Assembly: GCF_964355755.1 (NCBI RefSeq)
Contig: NC_092672.1
Span: forward strand, 16,676,501 to 16,740,500
DNA length: 64,000 nucleotides
Origin: Antedon mediterranea
Lineage: Eukaryota; Echinodermata; Crinoidea; Comatulida; Antedonidae
Direction: 5' to 3'
Of the stretch, positions 30,485 through 41,154 are shown piece by piece (position 1 is the stretch's first letter; each line of letters starts with the position of its first letter). Under the pieces are notes generated by a model. It saw only the letters and a program-made list of their open reading frames with translations, was not told the origin of the DNA and searched no databases. The position numbers were made by a program, and so were the translations under genes.

Positions 30485-30495
30485 AAAACGACTCC
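30485..30495. other. inversion breakpoint in satellite (left)
   Basis: Reading rightwards, the forward monomer breaks off after GTTAACATAAAAAC and continues as the reverse complement of a class-A monomer, beginning ACTCCAAATGCGATTTGAAG. Everything from here to 38102 is inverted. The two sides share an AAAAC stretch at the joint, so the exact base is ambiguous by about 5 bp. The forward side matches 301-876 (offset about 29613), where the monomer continues normally. Confidence 0.9.
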
Positions 30496-33400
30496 AAATG
30501 CGATTTGAAGCTATTCTAAGCACTTTGGTGTTTTTATGTTAACAAGTTTTTTTTAAAATCACAAAATGGTCTAAAACGTCTCCAAATGCGATTTGAAGTT
30601 ATTCTGTGCACTTTGCTGTTTTGTTTGAAAATTTTTTGTCGAAATGCTCAAAATGGTCAAAAACGTTTTTAAATACGATATTAAGCTATTTTGTGCTCTT
30701 TGATGTTTTTGTGTGAAAAGTTTTATCGAAATGCTCAAAATGGTCTAAAACGGTTTCTAATGTGATTTTAAGCACTTTGATGTTTTTATGTTAACAAGTT
30801 TTTTCGAAAATCACAGAATGGTCTAAAACGTCTCAAAATGCGATTTGAAGCTATTCTAAGCACTTTGGTGTTTTTATGGTAACAAGTTTTTTCGAAAATC
30901 AAAAAATGGTCTAAAACGTCTCCAAATGCGATTTGAAGCTATTCTAAGCACTTTGGTGTTTTTATGTTAACAAGTTTTTTCGAAAATCACAAAAAGGTCT
31001 AAAACGTCTCCAAATACGATTTGAAGCTATTCTGTACACTTTGCTGTTTTGTGTGAAAAATTTTTGTCGAAATGCTCAAAATGGTCAAAAACGTTTTTAA
31101 ATACGATATTAAGCTATTTTGTGCTCTTTAATGTTTTTGTGTGAAAAGTTTTATCGAAATGCTCAAAATGGTCTAAAACGGTTTCTAATGTGATTTTAAG
31201 CACTTTGATGTTTTTATGTTAACAAGTTTTTTCGAAAATCACAGAATGGTCTAAAACGTCTCAAAATGCGATTTGAAGTTATTCTGTGCACTTTGCTGTT
31301 TTGTTTGAAATTTTTTTGTCTAAATGCTCAAAATGGTCAAAAACGTTTTTAAATACGATATTAAGCTATTTTGTGCTCTTTGATGTTTTTGTGTAAAAAG
31401 TTTTATCGAAATGCTCAAAATGGTCTAAAACGGTTTCTAATGTGATTTTAAGCACTTTGATGTTTTTATGTTAACAAGTTTTTTCGAAAATCACAGAATG
31501 GTCTAAAACGTCTCAAAATGCGATTTGAAGCTATTCTAAGGACTTTGGTGTTTTTATGGTAACAAGTTTTTTCGAAAATCACAAAAATGGTCTAAAACGT
31601 CTCCAAATGCGATTTGAAGCTATTCTAAGCACTTTGGTGTTTTTATGTTAACAAGTTTTTTTGAAAATCACAAAAAGGTCTAAAACGTCTCCAAATACGA
31701 TTTGAAGTTATTCTGTACACTTTGCTGTTTTGTGTGAAAAATTTTTGTCGAAATGCTCAAAATGGTCTAAAACGGTTTCTAATGTGATTTTAAGCACTTT
31801 GATGTTTTTATGTTAACAAGTTTTTTCGAAAATCACAAAGTGGTCTAAAATGTCTCCAAATGCGATTTGAAGCTATTCTTAGCACTTTGGTGTTTTTATG
31901 TTAAGTTTTTTCGAAAATCACAAAAAGGTCTAAAACGTCTCCAAATGCGATTTGAAGTTATTCTGTGCACTTTGCTGTTTTGTGTGAAAAATTTTTTTTC
32001 GAAATGCTCAAAATGGTCAAAAACGTTTTTAAATACGATATTAAGCTATTTTGTGCTCTTTGATGTTTTTGTGTGAAAAGTTTTATCGAAATGCTCAAAA
32101 TGGTCTAAAACGGTTTCTAATGTGATTTTAAGCACTTTGGTGTTTTTATGTTAACAAGTTTTTTCGAAAAACACAAAATGGTCTAAAATGCGATTTGAAG
32201 CTATTCTTAGCACTTTGGTGTTTTTATGTTAACAAGTTTTTTCGAAAATCACAAAAAGGTCTAAAACGTCTCCAAATACGATTTGAAGCTACTTTTCTGT
32301 TTTGTGTGAAATTTTTTTGTCGAAATGCTCAAAATGGTCAAAAACGTTTTTAAATACGATATTAAGCTATTTTGTGCTCTTTGATGTTTTTGTGTGAAAA
32401 GTTTTATCGAAATGCTCAAAATGGTCTAAAACGGTTTCTAATGTGATTTTAAGCACTTTGATGTTTTTATGTTAACAAGTTTTTTCGAAAATCACAAAGT
32501 GGTCTAAAATGTCTCCAAATGCGATTTGAAGCTATTCTTAGCACTTTGGAATTTTTATGTTAACAAGTTTTTTCGAAAATCACAAAAGGGTCTAAAATGT
32601 CTCAAAATGCGATTTGAAGCTATTCTAAGCACTTTGGTGTTTTTATGTTAAAAAGTTTTTTCGAAAATCACAAAATGGTCTAAAATGTCTCAAAATGCGA
32701 TTTGAAGCTATTCTAAGCTCTTTGGTGTTTTTATGTTAACGAAGTTTTTTCGAAAATCACAAAAGGGTCTAAAATGTCTCAAAATGCGATTTGAAGCTAA
32801 TCTAAGCACTTTGGTGTTTTTATGGTAACAAGTTTTTTCGAAAATCACAAAATGGTCTAAAACGTCTCCAAATGCAATTTGAAGCTATTTTAAGCACTTT
32901 GGTGTTTTTGTGTAACCAAGTTTTTTCGAAAATCACAAAAGGGTCTAAAATGTCTCAAAATGCGATTTGAAGCTATTCTAAGCACTTTGGTGTTTTTATG
33001 TTAACAAGTTTTTTCGGAAATCACAAAAAGGTCTAAAACGTCTCCAAATACGATTTGAAGCTATTCTGTACACTTTGCTGTTTTGTGTGAAAAATTGTTG
33101 TCGAAATGCTCAAAATGGTCAAAAACGTTTTTAAATACGATATTAAGCTATTTTGTGCTCTTTAATGTTTTTGTGTGAAAAGTTTTATCGAAATGCTCAA
33201 AATGGTCTAAAACGGTTTCTAATGTGATTTTAAGCACTTTGATGTTTTTATGTTAACAAGTTTTTTCGAAAATCACAGAATGGTCTAAAACGTCTCCAAA
33301 TGCGATTTGAAGTTATTCGGTGCACTTTGCTGTTTTGTTTGAAAATTTTTTGTCTAAATGCTCAAAATGGTCAAAAACGTTTTTAAATACGATATTAAGC

Positions 33401-36400
33401 TATTTTGTGCTCTTTGATGTTTTTGTGTGAAAAGTTTTATCGAAATGCTCAAAATGGTCTAAAACGGTTTCTAATGTGATTTGAAGCACTTTGATGTTTT
33501 TATGTTAACAAGTTTTTTCAAAAATCACAAAAGGGTCTAAAATGTCTCAAAATGCGATTTGAAGCTATTCTAAGCACTTTGGTGTTTTTATGTTAACAAG
33601 TTTTTTCGAAAATCACAAAATGGTCTAAAACGTCTCCAAATGCGATTTGAAGTTATTCTGTGCACTTTGCTGTTTTGTGTGAAATTTTTTTGTCGAAATG
33701 CTCAAAATGGTCAAAAACGTTTTTAAATACGATATTAAGCTATTTTGTGCTCTTTGATGTTTTTGTGTGAAAAGTTTTATCGAAATGCTCAAAATGGTCT
33801 AAAACGGTTTCTAATGTGATTTTAAGCACTTTGGTGTTTTTGTGTAACCAAGTTTTTTCGAAAATCACAAAATATTCAAAAATGTCTCCAAATGCGATTT
33901 GAAGCTATTTTAAGCACTTTGGTGTTTTTGTGTAACCAAGTTTTTTCGAAAATCACAAAAGGGTCTAAAATGTCTCAAAATGCGATTTGAAGCTATTCTA
34001 AGCACTTCGGTGTTTTTATGTTAACAAGTTTTTTCGAAAATCACAAAATGGTCTAAAACGTCTCCAAATGCGAATTGAAGCTATTCTAAGCACTTTGATG
34101 TTTTTATGTTAACAAGTTTTTTCGAAAATCACAAAATGGTCTAAAACGTCTCCAAATGCGATTTGAAGCTATTCTGTACACTTTGATGTTTTTATGTTAA
34201 CAAGTTTTTTCGAAAAACACAAAATGGTCTAAAATGTCTCAAAATGCGATTTGAAGCTATTCTGAGCTCTTTGGTGTTTTTATGTTAACAAGTTTTTTTC
34301 AAAATCACAAAATGGTCTAAAACGTCTCCAAATGCGATTTGAAGCTATTCTGTACATTTTGATGTTTTTATTTTAACAAGTTTTTTTGAAAATCACAAAA
34401 TGGTCTAAAATGTCTCAAAATGCGATTTGAAGCTATTCTAAGCTCTTTGGTGTTTTTATGTTAAGTTTTTTTCAAAATCACAAAATGGTCTAAAACGTCT
34501 CCAAATGCGATTTGAAGCTATTCTGTACACTTTGATGTTTTTATTTTAACAAGTTTTTTCGAAAATCACAAAAGGGTGTAAAATGTCTAAAAATGCGATT
34601 TGAAGCTATTCTAAGCACTTTGGTGTTTTTATGTTAACAAGTTTTTTCAAAAATCACAAAATGGTCTAAAACGTCTCCAAATGCGATTTGAAGTTATTCT
34701 GTACACTTTGATGTTTTTATGTTAACAAGTTTTTTCGAAAATCACAAAATGGTTTAAAACTTCTCCAAATGCGATTTGAAGCTATTTTAAGCACTTTGGT
34801 GTTTTTATGTTAACAAGTTTTTTCGAAAATCACAAAATGGTCTAAAATGTCTCAAAATGCGATTTGAAGCTATTCTAAGCTCTTTGGTGTTTTTATGTTA
34901 ACAAGTTTTTTCGAAAATCACAAAAGGGTCTAAAATGTCTCAAAATGCGATTTGAAGCTAATCTAAGCACTTTGGTGTTTTTATGGTAACAAGTTTTTTC
35001 GAAAATCACAAAATGGTCTAAAACGTCTCCAAATGCAATTTGAAGCTATTTTAAGCACTTTGGTGTTTTTGTGTAACCAAGTTTTTTCGAAAATCACAAA
35101 AGGGTCTAAAATGTCTCAAAATGCGATTTGAAGCTTTTCTAAGCACTTTGGTGTTTTTATGTTAACAAGTTTTTTCGAAAATCACAAAATGGTCTAAAAC
35201 GTCTCCAAATGCGATTTGAAGCTATTCTAAGCACTTTGGTGTTTTTATGTTAACAAGTTTTTTCGGAAATCACAAAAAGGTCTAAAACGTCTCCAAATAC
35301 GATTTGAAGCTATTCTGTACACTTTGCTGTTTTGTGTGAAAAATTTTTGTCGAAATGCTCAAAATGGTCAAAAACGTTTTTAAATACGATATTAAGCTAT
35401 TTTGTGCTCTTTAATGTTTTTGTGTGAAAAGTTTTATCGAAATGCTCAAAATGGTCTAAAACGGTTTCTAATGTGATTTTAAGCACTTTGATGTTTTTAT
35501 GTTAACAAGTTTTTTCGAAAATCACAGAATGGTCTAAAACGTCTCCAAATGCGATTTGAAGTTATTCTGTGCACTTTGCTGTTTTGTTTGAAAATTTTTT
35601 GTCTAAATGCTCAAAATGGTCAAAAACGTTTTTAAATACGATATTAAGCTATTTTGTGCTCTTTGATGTTTTTGTGTGAAAAGTTTTATCGAAATGCTCA
35701 AAATGGTCTAAAACGGTTTCTAATGTGATTTGAAGCACTTTGATGTTTTTATGTTAACAAGTTTTTTCAAAAATCACAAAAGGGTCTAAAATGTCTCAAA
35801 ATGCGATTTGAAGCTATTCTAAGCACTTTGGTGTTTTTATGTTAACAAGTTTTTTCGAAAATCACAAAATGGTCTAAAACGTCTCCAAATGCGATTTGAA
35901 GTTATTCTGTGCACTTTGCTGTTTTGTGTGAAATTTTTTTGTCGAAATGCTCAAAATGGTCAAAAACGTTTTTAAATACGATATTAATCTATTTTGGGCT
36001 CTTTGATGTTTTTGTGTGAAAAGTTTTATCGAAATGCTCAAAATGGTCTAAAACGGTTTCTAATGTGATTTTAAGCACTTTGATGTTTTTATGTTAACAA
36101 GTTTTTTCGAAAATCACAGAATGGTCTAAAACGTCTCCAAATGCGATTTGAAGTTATTCTGTGCACTTTGCTGTTTTGTGTGAAAATTTTTTTTCGAAAT
36201 GCTCAAAATGGTCAAAAACGTTTTTAAATACGATATTAAGCTATTTTGTGCTCTTTGATGTTTTTGTGTGAAAAGTTTTATCGAAATGCTTAAAATGGTC
36301 TAAAACGGTTTCTAATGTGATTTTAAGCACTTTGATGTTTTTATGTTAACAAGTTTTTTCGAAAATCACAGAATGGTCTAAAACGTCTCCAAATGCGATT

Positions 36401-38106
36401 TGAAGTTATTCTGTGCACTTTGCTGTTTTGTTTGAAAATTTTTTGTCGAAATGCTCAAAATGGTCAAAAACGTTTTTAAATACGATATTAAGCTATTTTG
36501 TGCTCTTTGATGTTTTTGTGTAAAAAGTTTTATCGAAATGCTCAAAATGGTCTAAAACGGTTTCTAATGTGATTTTAAGCACTTTGATGTTTTTATGTTA
36601 ACAAGTTTTTTCGAAAATCACAGAATGGTCTAAAACGTCTCAAAATGCGATTTGAAGCTATTCTAAGCACTTTGGTGTTTTTATGGTAACAAGTTTTTTC
36701 GAAAATCAAAAAATGGTCTAAAACGTCTCCAAATGCGATTTGAAGCTATTCTAAGCACTTTGGTGTTTTTATGTTAACAAGTTTTTTTGAAAATCACAAA
36801 AAGGTCTAAAACGTCTCCAAATACGATTTGAAGCTATTCTGTACACTTTGCTGTTTTGTGTGAAAATTTTTTGTCGAAATGCTCAAAATGGTCTAAAACG
36901 GTTTCTAATGTGATTTTAAGCACTTTGATGTTTTTATGTTAACAAGTTTTTTCGAAAATCACAAAGTGGTCTAAAATGTCTCCAAATGCGATTTGAAGCT
37001 ATTCTTAGCACTTTGGTGTTTTTATGTTAACAAGTTTTTTCGAAAATCACAAAAAGGTCTAAAACGTCTCCAAATACGATTTGAAGCTATTCTGTACACT
37101 TTGCTGTTTTGTGTGAAAAATTTTTGTCGAAATGCTCAAAATGGTCAAAAACGTTTTTAAATACGATATTAAGCTATTTTGTGCTCTTTAATGTTTTAGT
37201 GTGAAAAGTTTTATCGAAATGCTCAAAATGGTCTAAAACGGTTTCTAATGTGATTTTAAGCACTTTGATGTTTTTATGTTAACAAGTTTTTTCGAAAATC
37301 ACAGAATGGTCTAAAACGTCTCCAAATGCGATTTGAAGTTATTCTGTGCACTTTGCTGTTTTGTTTGAAAATTTTTTGTCTAAATGCTCAAAATGGTCAA
37401 AAACGTTTTTAAATACGATATTAAGCTATTTTGTGCTCTTTGATGTTTTTGTGTAAAAAGTTTTATCGAAATGCTCAAAATGGTCTAAAACGGTTTCTAA
37501 TGTGATTTTAAGCACTTTGATGTTTTTATGTTAACAAGTTTTTTCGAAAATCACAGAATGGTCTAAAACGTCTCAAAATGCGATTTGAAGCTATTCTAAG
37601 CACTTTGGTGTTTTTATGGTAACAAGTTTTTTCGAAAATCAAAAAATGGTCTAAAACGTCTCCAAATGCGATTTGAAGCTATTCTAAGCACTTTGGTGTT
37701 TTTATGTTAACAAGTTTTTTTGAAAATCACAAAAAGGTCTAAAACGTCTCCAAATACGATTTGAAGCTATTCTGTACACTTTGCTGTTTTGTGTGAAAAT
37801 TTTTTGTCGAAATGCTCAAAATGGTCTAAAACGGTTTCTAATGTGATTTTAAGCACTTTTATGTTTTTATGTTAACAAGTTTTTTCGAAAATCACAAAGT
37901 GGTCTAAAATGTCTCCAAATGCGATTTGAAGCTATTCTTAGCACTTTGGTGTTTTTATGTTAACAAGTTTTTTCGAAAATCACAAAAAGGTCTAAAACGT
38001 CTCCAAATGCGATTTGAAGTTATTCTGTGCACTTTGCTGTTTTGTGTGAAAATTTTTTTTTCGAAATGCTCAAAATGGTCAAAAACGTTTTTAAATACGA
38101 TATTAA
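30489..38106 (-). repeat. satellite array, inverted orientation, part A
   Basis: The same A, B and C monomers read on the minus strand: GGTCTAAAACGTCTCC, GCGATTTGAAGCTATTC and ACACCAAAGTGC in reverse complement throughout. Local duplications are visible here too: the TTTTTATGGTAACAAG monomer pair recurs about 933 bp apart (36679 and 37612). The segment 32045-33180 matches 42938-44160 on the other side of the transposon (offset 10893). No gene is seen. Short plus-strand ORFs here are the same repeat by-products found on the minus strand elsewhere. Confidence 0.96.
38103..38106. other. TTAA target-site duplication, left copy
   Basis: TTAA directly before the left terminal inverted repeat, matching TTAA at 42934-42937. 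In the uninterrupted paralogous monomer at 32031-32060 the site reads GATATTAAGCTATT with a single TTAA at 32041-32044. Confidence 0.9.
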
Positions 38107-38124
38107 AGATGATATGAAACGATT
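38107..38124 (+). repeat. transposon terminal inverted repeat, left
   Basis: 18 bp, AGATGATATGAAACGATT, the exact reverse complement of 42916-42933. Similarity fades after this point: TTTGAAAA on this side against CCAAAAAG on the other. Confidence 0.92.
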
Positions 38125-38521
38125 TTGAAAATTTAAATAAATTAGTGTTTATGAATCTGTCTAATGTAAATAACTAACACACCAGAAATTAGGTTTAAAT
38201 ACCTCATAAAACTCGAAAAATAAACAAATTAAGTTTTAAAGAAAATCCTCCGGAAAATGGCCGACCAACTTGCACGCCATATTGGTTTTCACGATCGCTC
38301 TAAACACACGTACGTCCGATCGCTCAGCTGATTTGAAATACCCGCGGTAGTAGCCACGGCAGCCGTTGTTATGTGATTGGTTACTCTTTTTCAACCCAGG
38401 CGAATCGTGATTGGTTGATTTCATGCACTTTGACAGAGAGAGACACAGCGAGCTTGACGTTTCATGCATGACGACGAAAACAACATGTGCGACACAATCT
38501 CACCATCATTATTTTCGCAAG
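38125..38521 (+). promoter_or_regulatory. left subterminal region and likely transposase promoter
   Basis: About 400 bp between the left terminal repeat and the THAP start codon, markedly richer in G+C and CpG than the satellite (CCCGCGG, CGATCGC). Two GATTGGTT words, inverted CCAAT boxes, have their ATTGG cores at 38376-38380 and 38410-38414, 108 to 146 bp upstream of the ATG. No clear TATA box is seen. The promoter assignment is inference from position and CCAAT words. Minus-strand and alternative-frame ORFs in this stretch have no recognisable domain. Confidence 0.4.
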
Positions 38522-38872
38522 ATGCCGAGTGCTTGTTGTATCGGTGGATGTAACCGGACTGGATCAACACACCCAAATGTTTCTTTTTTTTTTATTCCCC
38601 GACAAGTTAAAACGCAGTGAAACGTTTAATAAATGGACTGAATTTGTTAAGTTAACTAGAAAGGGGTATGTGTGGAAGCGGACTAACAGAATATGTAGCG
38701 CCATATTTCTGAAATGAAGAAGACGGGGGTGGTGGTAAAGCCGAGACTAAAAACGGATGCTTACCTCACCATAAAAGCTCCGGTAAGTGAGGAAGAAGGC
38801 CTACCACCCCAACCCAAAAAACGGAAAGTGCGGCCTCGGACTGCGGCGTGTCGAAGACGCGAGGTTGAAAGG
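38522..38872 (+). other. THAP-domain exon with two compensating frameshifts
   Basis: The first cysteine pair (ACCIGGC) is read in one frame and the W, F and ICSA part in the next. The histidine (HISEMKK) and VVVKPRLKTDAY are again in the first frame. The first shift falls in a run of ten T, consistent with one extra T. The second equals one missing C at GCC|CAT, and as written the middle frame ends after ICSAIFLK at a TGA. All THAP zinc-ligand positions are present across the frames. The changes could be real decay or homopolymer sequencing error. Confidence 0.8.
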
Positions 38873-39543
38873 GTAAGAAATATTTTTATAAATTAAAATC
38901 CCCTGCGTGGACGGTTGCCTACGTACGTAACGTTGTCGTTCAAATCTAGGCCCACCTGATTATACTGTACTATCATAATCGTTCGATTTAGTTTATGAAA
39001 ATAATAATAAAATATTTAAATTAAAATATTTCCTTTTAAATCTGTGGGCCCAGAGGCCCAGACTATCTAGGTAACCATATAGGTCCTCGTTGGTGAACCA
39101 TTATACATAGGCCTATTATTAGGCCTAGTGTAACCAGGGAGTTGTCCTGGTGTAACACTCTGACCATCAGGTCAACAACCCTTCAATCACTATTTCTACT
39201 GGCCTATAACCCACATCCTTAATCAAGTAGTGTTTCCTCATGATCATCAAGAAATATTCCCCCAGGCTTGGTATGTTAGTTTTAACAAAAACATTTTAAA
39301 AGTTTATTTTACAAAATTGTATGACAATTTTTTTAATTCACACCAGTTGATAATTTTAATAATTGTTATTGCTAAAGAATACCCAGGTAAGCCATGGAGG
39401 TACCTCCATGGAAGCTTGGCCTAGTCTAGACCTGGATACTGTGTGGTTCTGTTTTGTTATCATCAAGGAGCTTTGTTACCAAACAAAGAATGGAAAGTTT
39501 CCAACCTATGTATTCTTACTTTTCATTTTATATTTCATTTCAG
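38873..39543 (+). other. transposase intron 1
   Basis: Starts GTAAGAA and ends TTTCAG. It holds TAGGCCTA-type palindromes near 39110-39125 and a GGGCCCAGAGGCCCAG stretch near 39047. Two short plus-strand ORFs in this interval have no recognisable content and I treat them as chance. Confidence 0.6.
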
Positions 39544-39626
39544 ATTTTGATTGAAGAAGAATTGCCTGGTACATCATCGATATGTATTTTTTTTTCATTA
39601 CTTTGATGCATGGCACATTGCCAAGG
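39544..39626 (+). other. internal-deletion scar in transposase exon 2
   Basis: After the acceptor at 39541-39543, frame 1 reads IEEELPGTSS, matching an acidic linker beyond the THAP domain. Within 20 codons, past a T9 run, frame 2 reads HYFDAWHIAKG, which in family members lies just after the DDE-core aspartates. The intervening catalytic segment is missing, and no AG acceptor lies at the joint that would make this an intron border. The donor is GGTAAGT at 39627. Confidence 0.7.
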
Positions 39627-41078
39627 GTAAGTAATATGTCTTAATAGTTATTTTACTCAAATTACCACAAATAAAAGGAATCAATGTATGTCAAATGATG
39701 TAAAAAGGTACAACTTTTTTCGTCTTACTGTAATTTTGTTTTTTTTATATATATAAAATATATTCAGGAATAAAGAAAAAATGCATAAAAGCCAGCAATA
39801 ACAAAGAATGTGACAAAATTGGCAAATGGATACCATCCATTATCAGGATGGTATATTGGATCGGAAATACCACACAAGAAACGGAGGACTTGGATGCCGA
39901 TGGTGAACTGAGGAAGCAAACATTCCAAAGCATATATAATCACATACGGGGTATTCATAATCACGAAACCACACTATATCCCAAATGCCTTCATGGAGAG
40001 CTGGAACCTCGAGACTACATTCAACCAAGTAAGTTGTAGTATTGATTTTGGTGAAGATTATTGACAGTTTTTTTTTATTTTGCTAAAATTTATATTTTTT
40101 TTTTCCAGATTCAAAAGCGGAAGAAGTAGTTTCAAACATCCTGAATTCACCTTATTTGTTGAGATCTATTAAGCAGTTGTCACCCACTATCCAGACCTAT
40201 TCAAATGAATCGTTTCATCAAATTATTAATCATTTTGCGCCAAAAATGCACCATTTCAGGTTTAAGGGCATGCTTGCAAGGTATAATTTGATAGAATAGC
40301 ATATTGTATAATTTAATGATAGAGAACCAATTAAGTAAGGTCTTTATAATCTATGATTTACACTAATTAAGCCTGAAGCCTTTAACAATCAATGTAATGT
40401 GTTGTAATTCTATATTGTGCATTTACTTCAGAACCTACCTTGCAGCCTTGCATTGCAATGAGAATGTTGGCAGGCCACAAAGGGTCAACAAAAAAGGGGA
40501 CACAGAACACTCTTTGTGGTATTCACGGGCAAAAAAGGACTGGATGGCCAAAAAACATCTTGTTGATCCCACATTTGGTAAGGACCAGTTACTATTAATT
40601 GTTACTAAGTTATGCCATAATTGAAAGTGTTTGTAAGCAAAATGTGGAACTAATTTATAAAATATCCTATTACATTAAACAGTAATATTTTTGTCTTTGC
40701 AGTTTATGCCATCAACACCATTGAAATGGCGATGTATATGGCCAAAACTAATACAAAAGGATTATATTACACGGCAGAAATGATGTGTGATCCTGGTACA
40801 ATTACAGAAAAACTGCCAAAACCAGACAAGACAGACTTTGTTGCAAAGTTAATCTCTAGATTTAAGCATTAACTTTACACTGCTTCACAGAACTTGTGTC
40901 ATAAATTTAGAATATTTTTATTTTATCACTACCTTGATCACTGATTTTATATCTCGGAGAAAAAGAATTGTTTAGTTGTTAATTTATTCCTTTGTTTTAG
41001 TTCATTGTATTTTGACATGCATGCTTCTGTTGTTCACAAAAAAAAACAGGTATTTATTCATAAGGTAACTACTGTACA

Positions 41079-41084
41079 TTTATT
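41079..41084 (-). terminator. polyadenylation signal, P2X7-like gene
   Basis: TTTATT on the plus strand, that is AATAAA on the minus strand, 71 bp beyond the minus-strand stop codon at 41157-41155. A second one lies at 41053-41058. Confidence 0.5.
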
Positions 41085-41143
41085 TTTATACGGCAGGAAC
41101 TACTGTACATAGATTTGTATTTATATGGAGTGTTAATTCATAA

Positions 41144-41149
41144 AATAAA
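41144..41149 (+). terminator. polyadenylation signal, transposase
   Basis: AATAAA 272 bp beyond the transposase TAA. It is the first such hexamer on the plus strand after the stop. Confidence 0.5.
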
Positions 41150-41154
41150 CTAAA

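Larger units (their letters stand above)
1..30488 (+). repeat. satellite array, forward orientation, block 1
   Basis: Continuous tandem satellite with no interruption. Spacing of the recurrent CAAAG word gives three monomer classes: A about 88 bp (112 to 200, 362 to 450), B about 77 bp (200 to 277), C about 85-87 bp (277 to 362). Class A carries ATAGCTTCAAATCGCATTT, GACGTTTTAGACC, TTTTCGAAAAAACTTGTTAA and ends AAAACACCAAAGTG. Class B carries ATCACATTAGAAACCG and CATTTCGATAAAACTTTTC. Class C carries TAGCTTAATATCGTATTT and CATTTCGACAAAAA. B-C-A runs of about 250 bp alternate with runs of A only. All classes share a TTTCGA core and GTTTTAGACC or GTTTTTGACC, so they descend from one ancestor. I see no gene in this block. 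Short ORFs on either strand recur with the repeat and are by-products of it. Confidence 0.97.
38522..40872 (+). pseudogene. Kolobok-type THAP transposase, six exons, core deleted
   Basis: Exons with GT/AG borders: 38522-38872, 39544-39626, 39768-40028, 40109-40280, 40432-40577, 40703-40872 (TAA). Exon 1 encodes a THAP zinc finger (C2CH DNA-binding fold): MPSACCIGGC at the start, a central NKWTEF tryptophan, and ICSA followed by the final histidine, then GVVVKPRLKTDAY and the basic run PKKRKVRPR, a plausible nuclear localisation signal. Exon 2 carries IEEELPGTSS and then YFDAWHIAKG. Exons 3-6 give GKWIPSII, IHNHETTLYPKCLHGELE, LSPTIQTYSNESFH, HFAPKMHHFRFKGMLAR, AALHCNENVGRPQ and the C-terminal LPKPDK...SRFKH. 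These are the conserved C-terminal blocks of Kolobok/THAP transposases. Phases from exon 2 (YFDAWH frame) to 6 join without a stop. Damage: the frame shifts in the T10 run at 38584-38593 and is restored by a 1-base loss near 38706, and there is another shift at the T9 run 39587-39595. Full-length relatives have a few hundred residues between the THAP linker and the YFDxWH block; these are absent here. Confidence 0.88.
40873..41154. other. intergenic spacer between convergent genes
   Basis: 282 bp separating the stop of the plus-strand transposase from the stop of the minus-strand gene. AATAAA at 41144-41149 is the first plus-strand polyadenylation signal after the transposase stop and lies only 6 bp from the opposing stop codon. 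TTTATT at 41079-41084 and 41053-41058 are AATAAA on the minus strand and would serve the other gene. The 3' ends therefore overlap. A 13-bp word, AACTACTGTACAT, occurs twice here. Confidence 0.6.

Noticed and set aside
1-30488. Regular repeats resembling a CRISPR array
   Set aside because: Repeats are contiguous, related along their whole length and have no unique spacers; introns and metazoan transposons show the DNA is eukaryotic.
38236-38469. 77-residue minus-strand ORF at the left end of the Kolobok-type element
   Set aside because: No recognisable motif; it lies in the probable promoter/5' region of the transposase.
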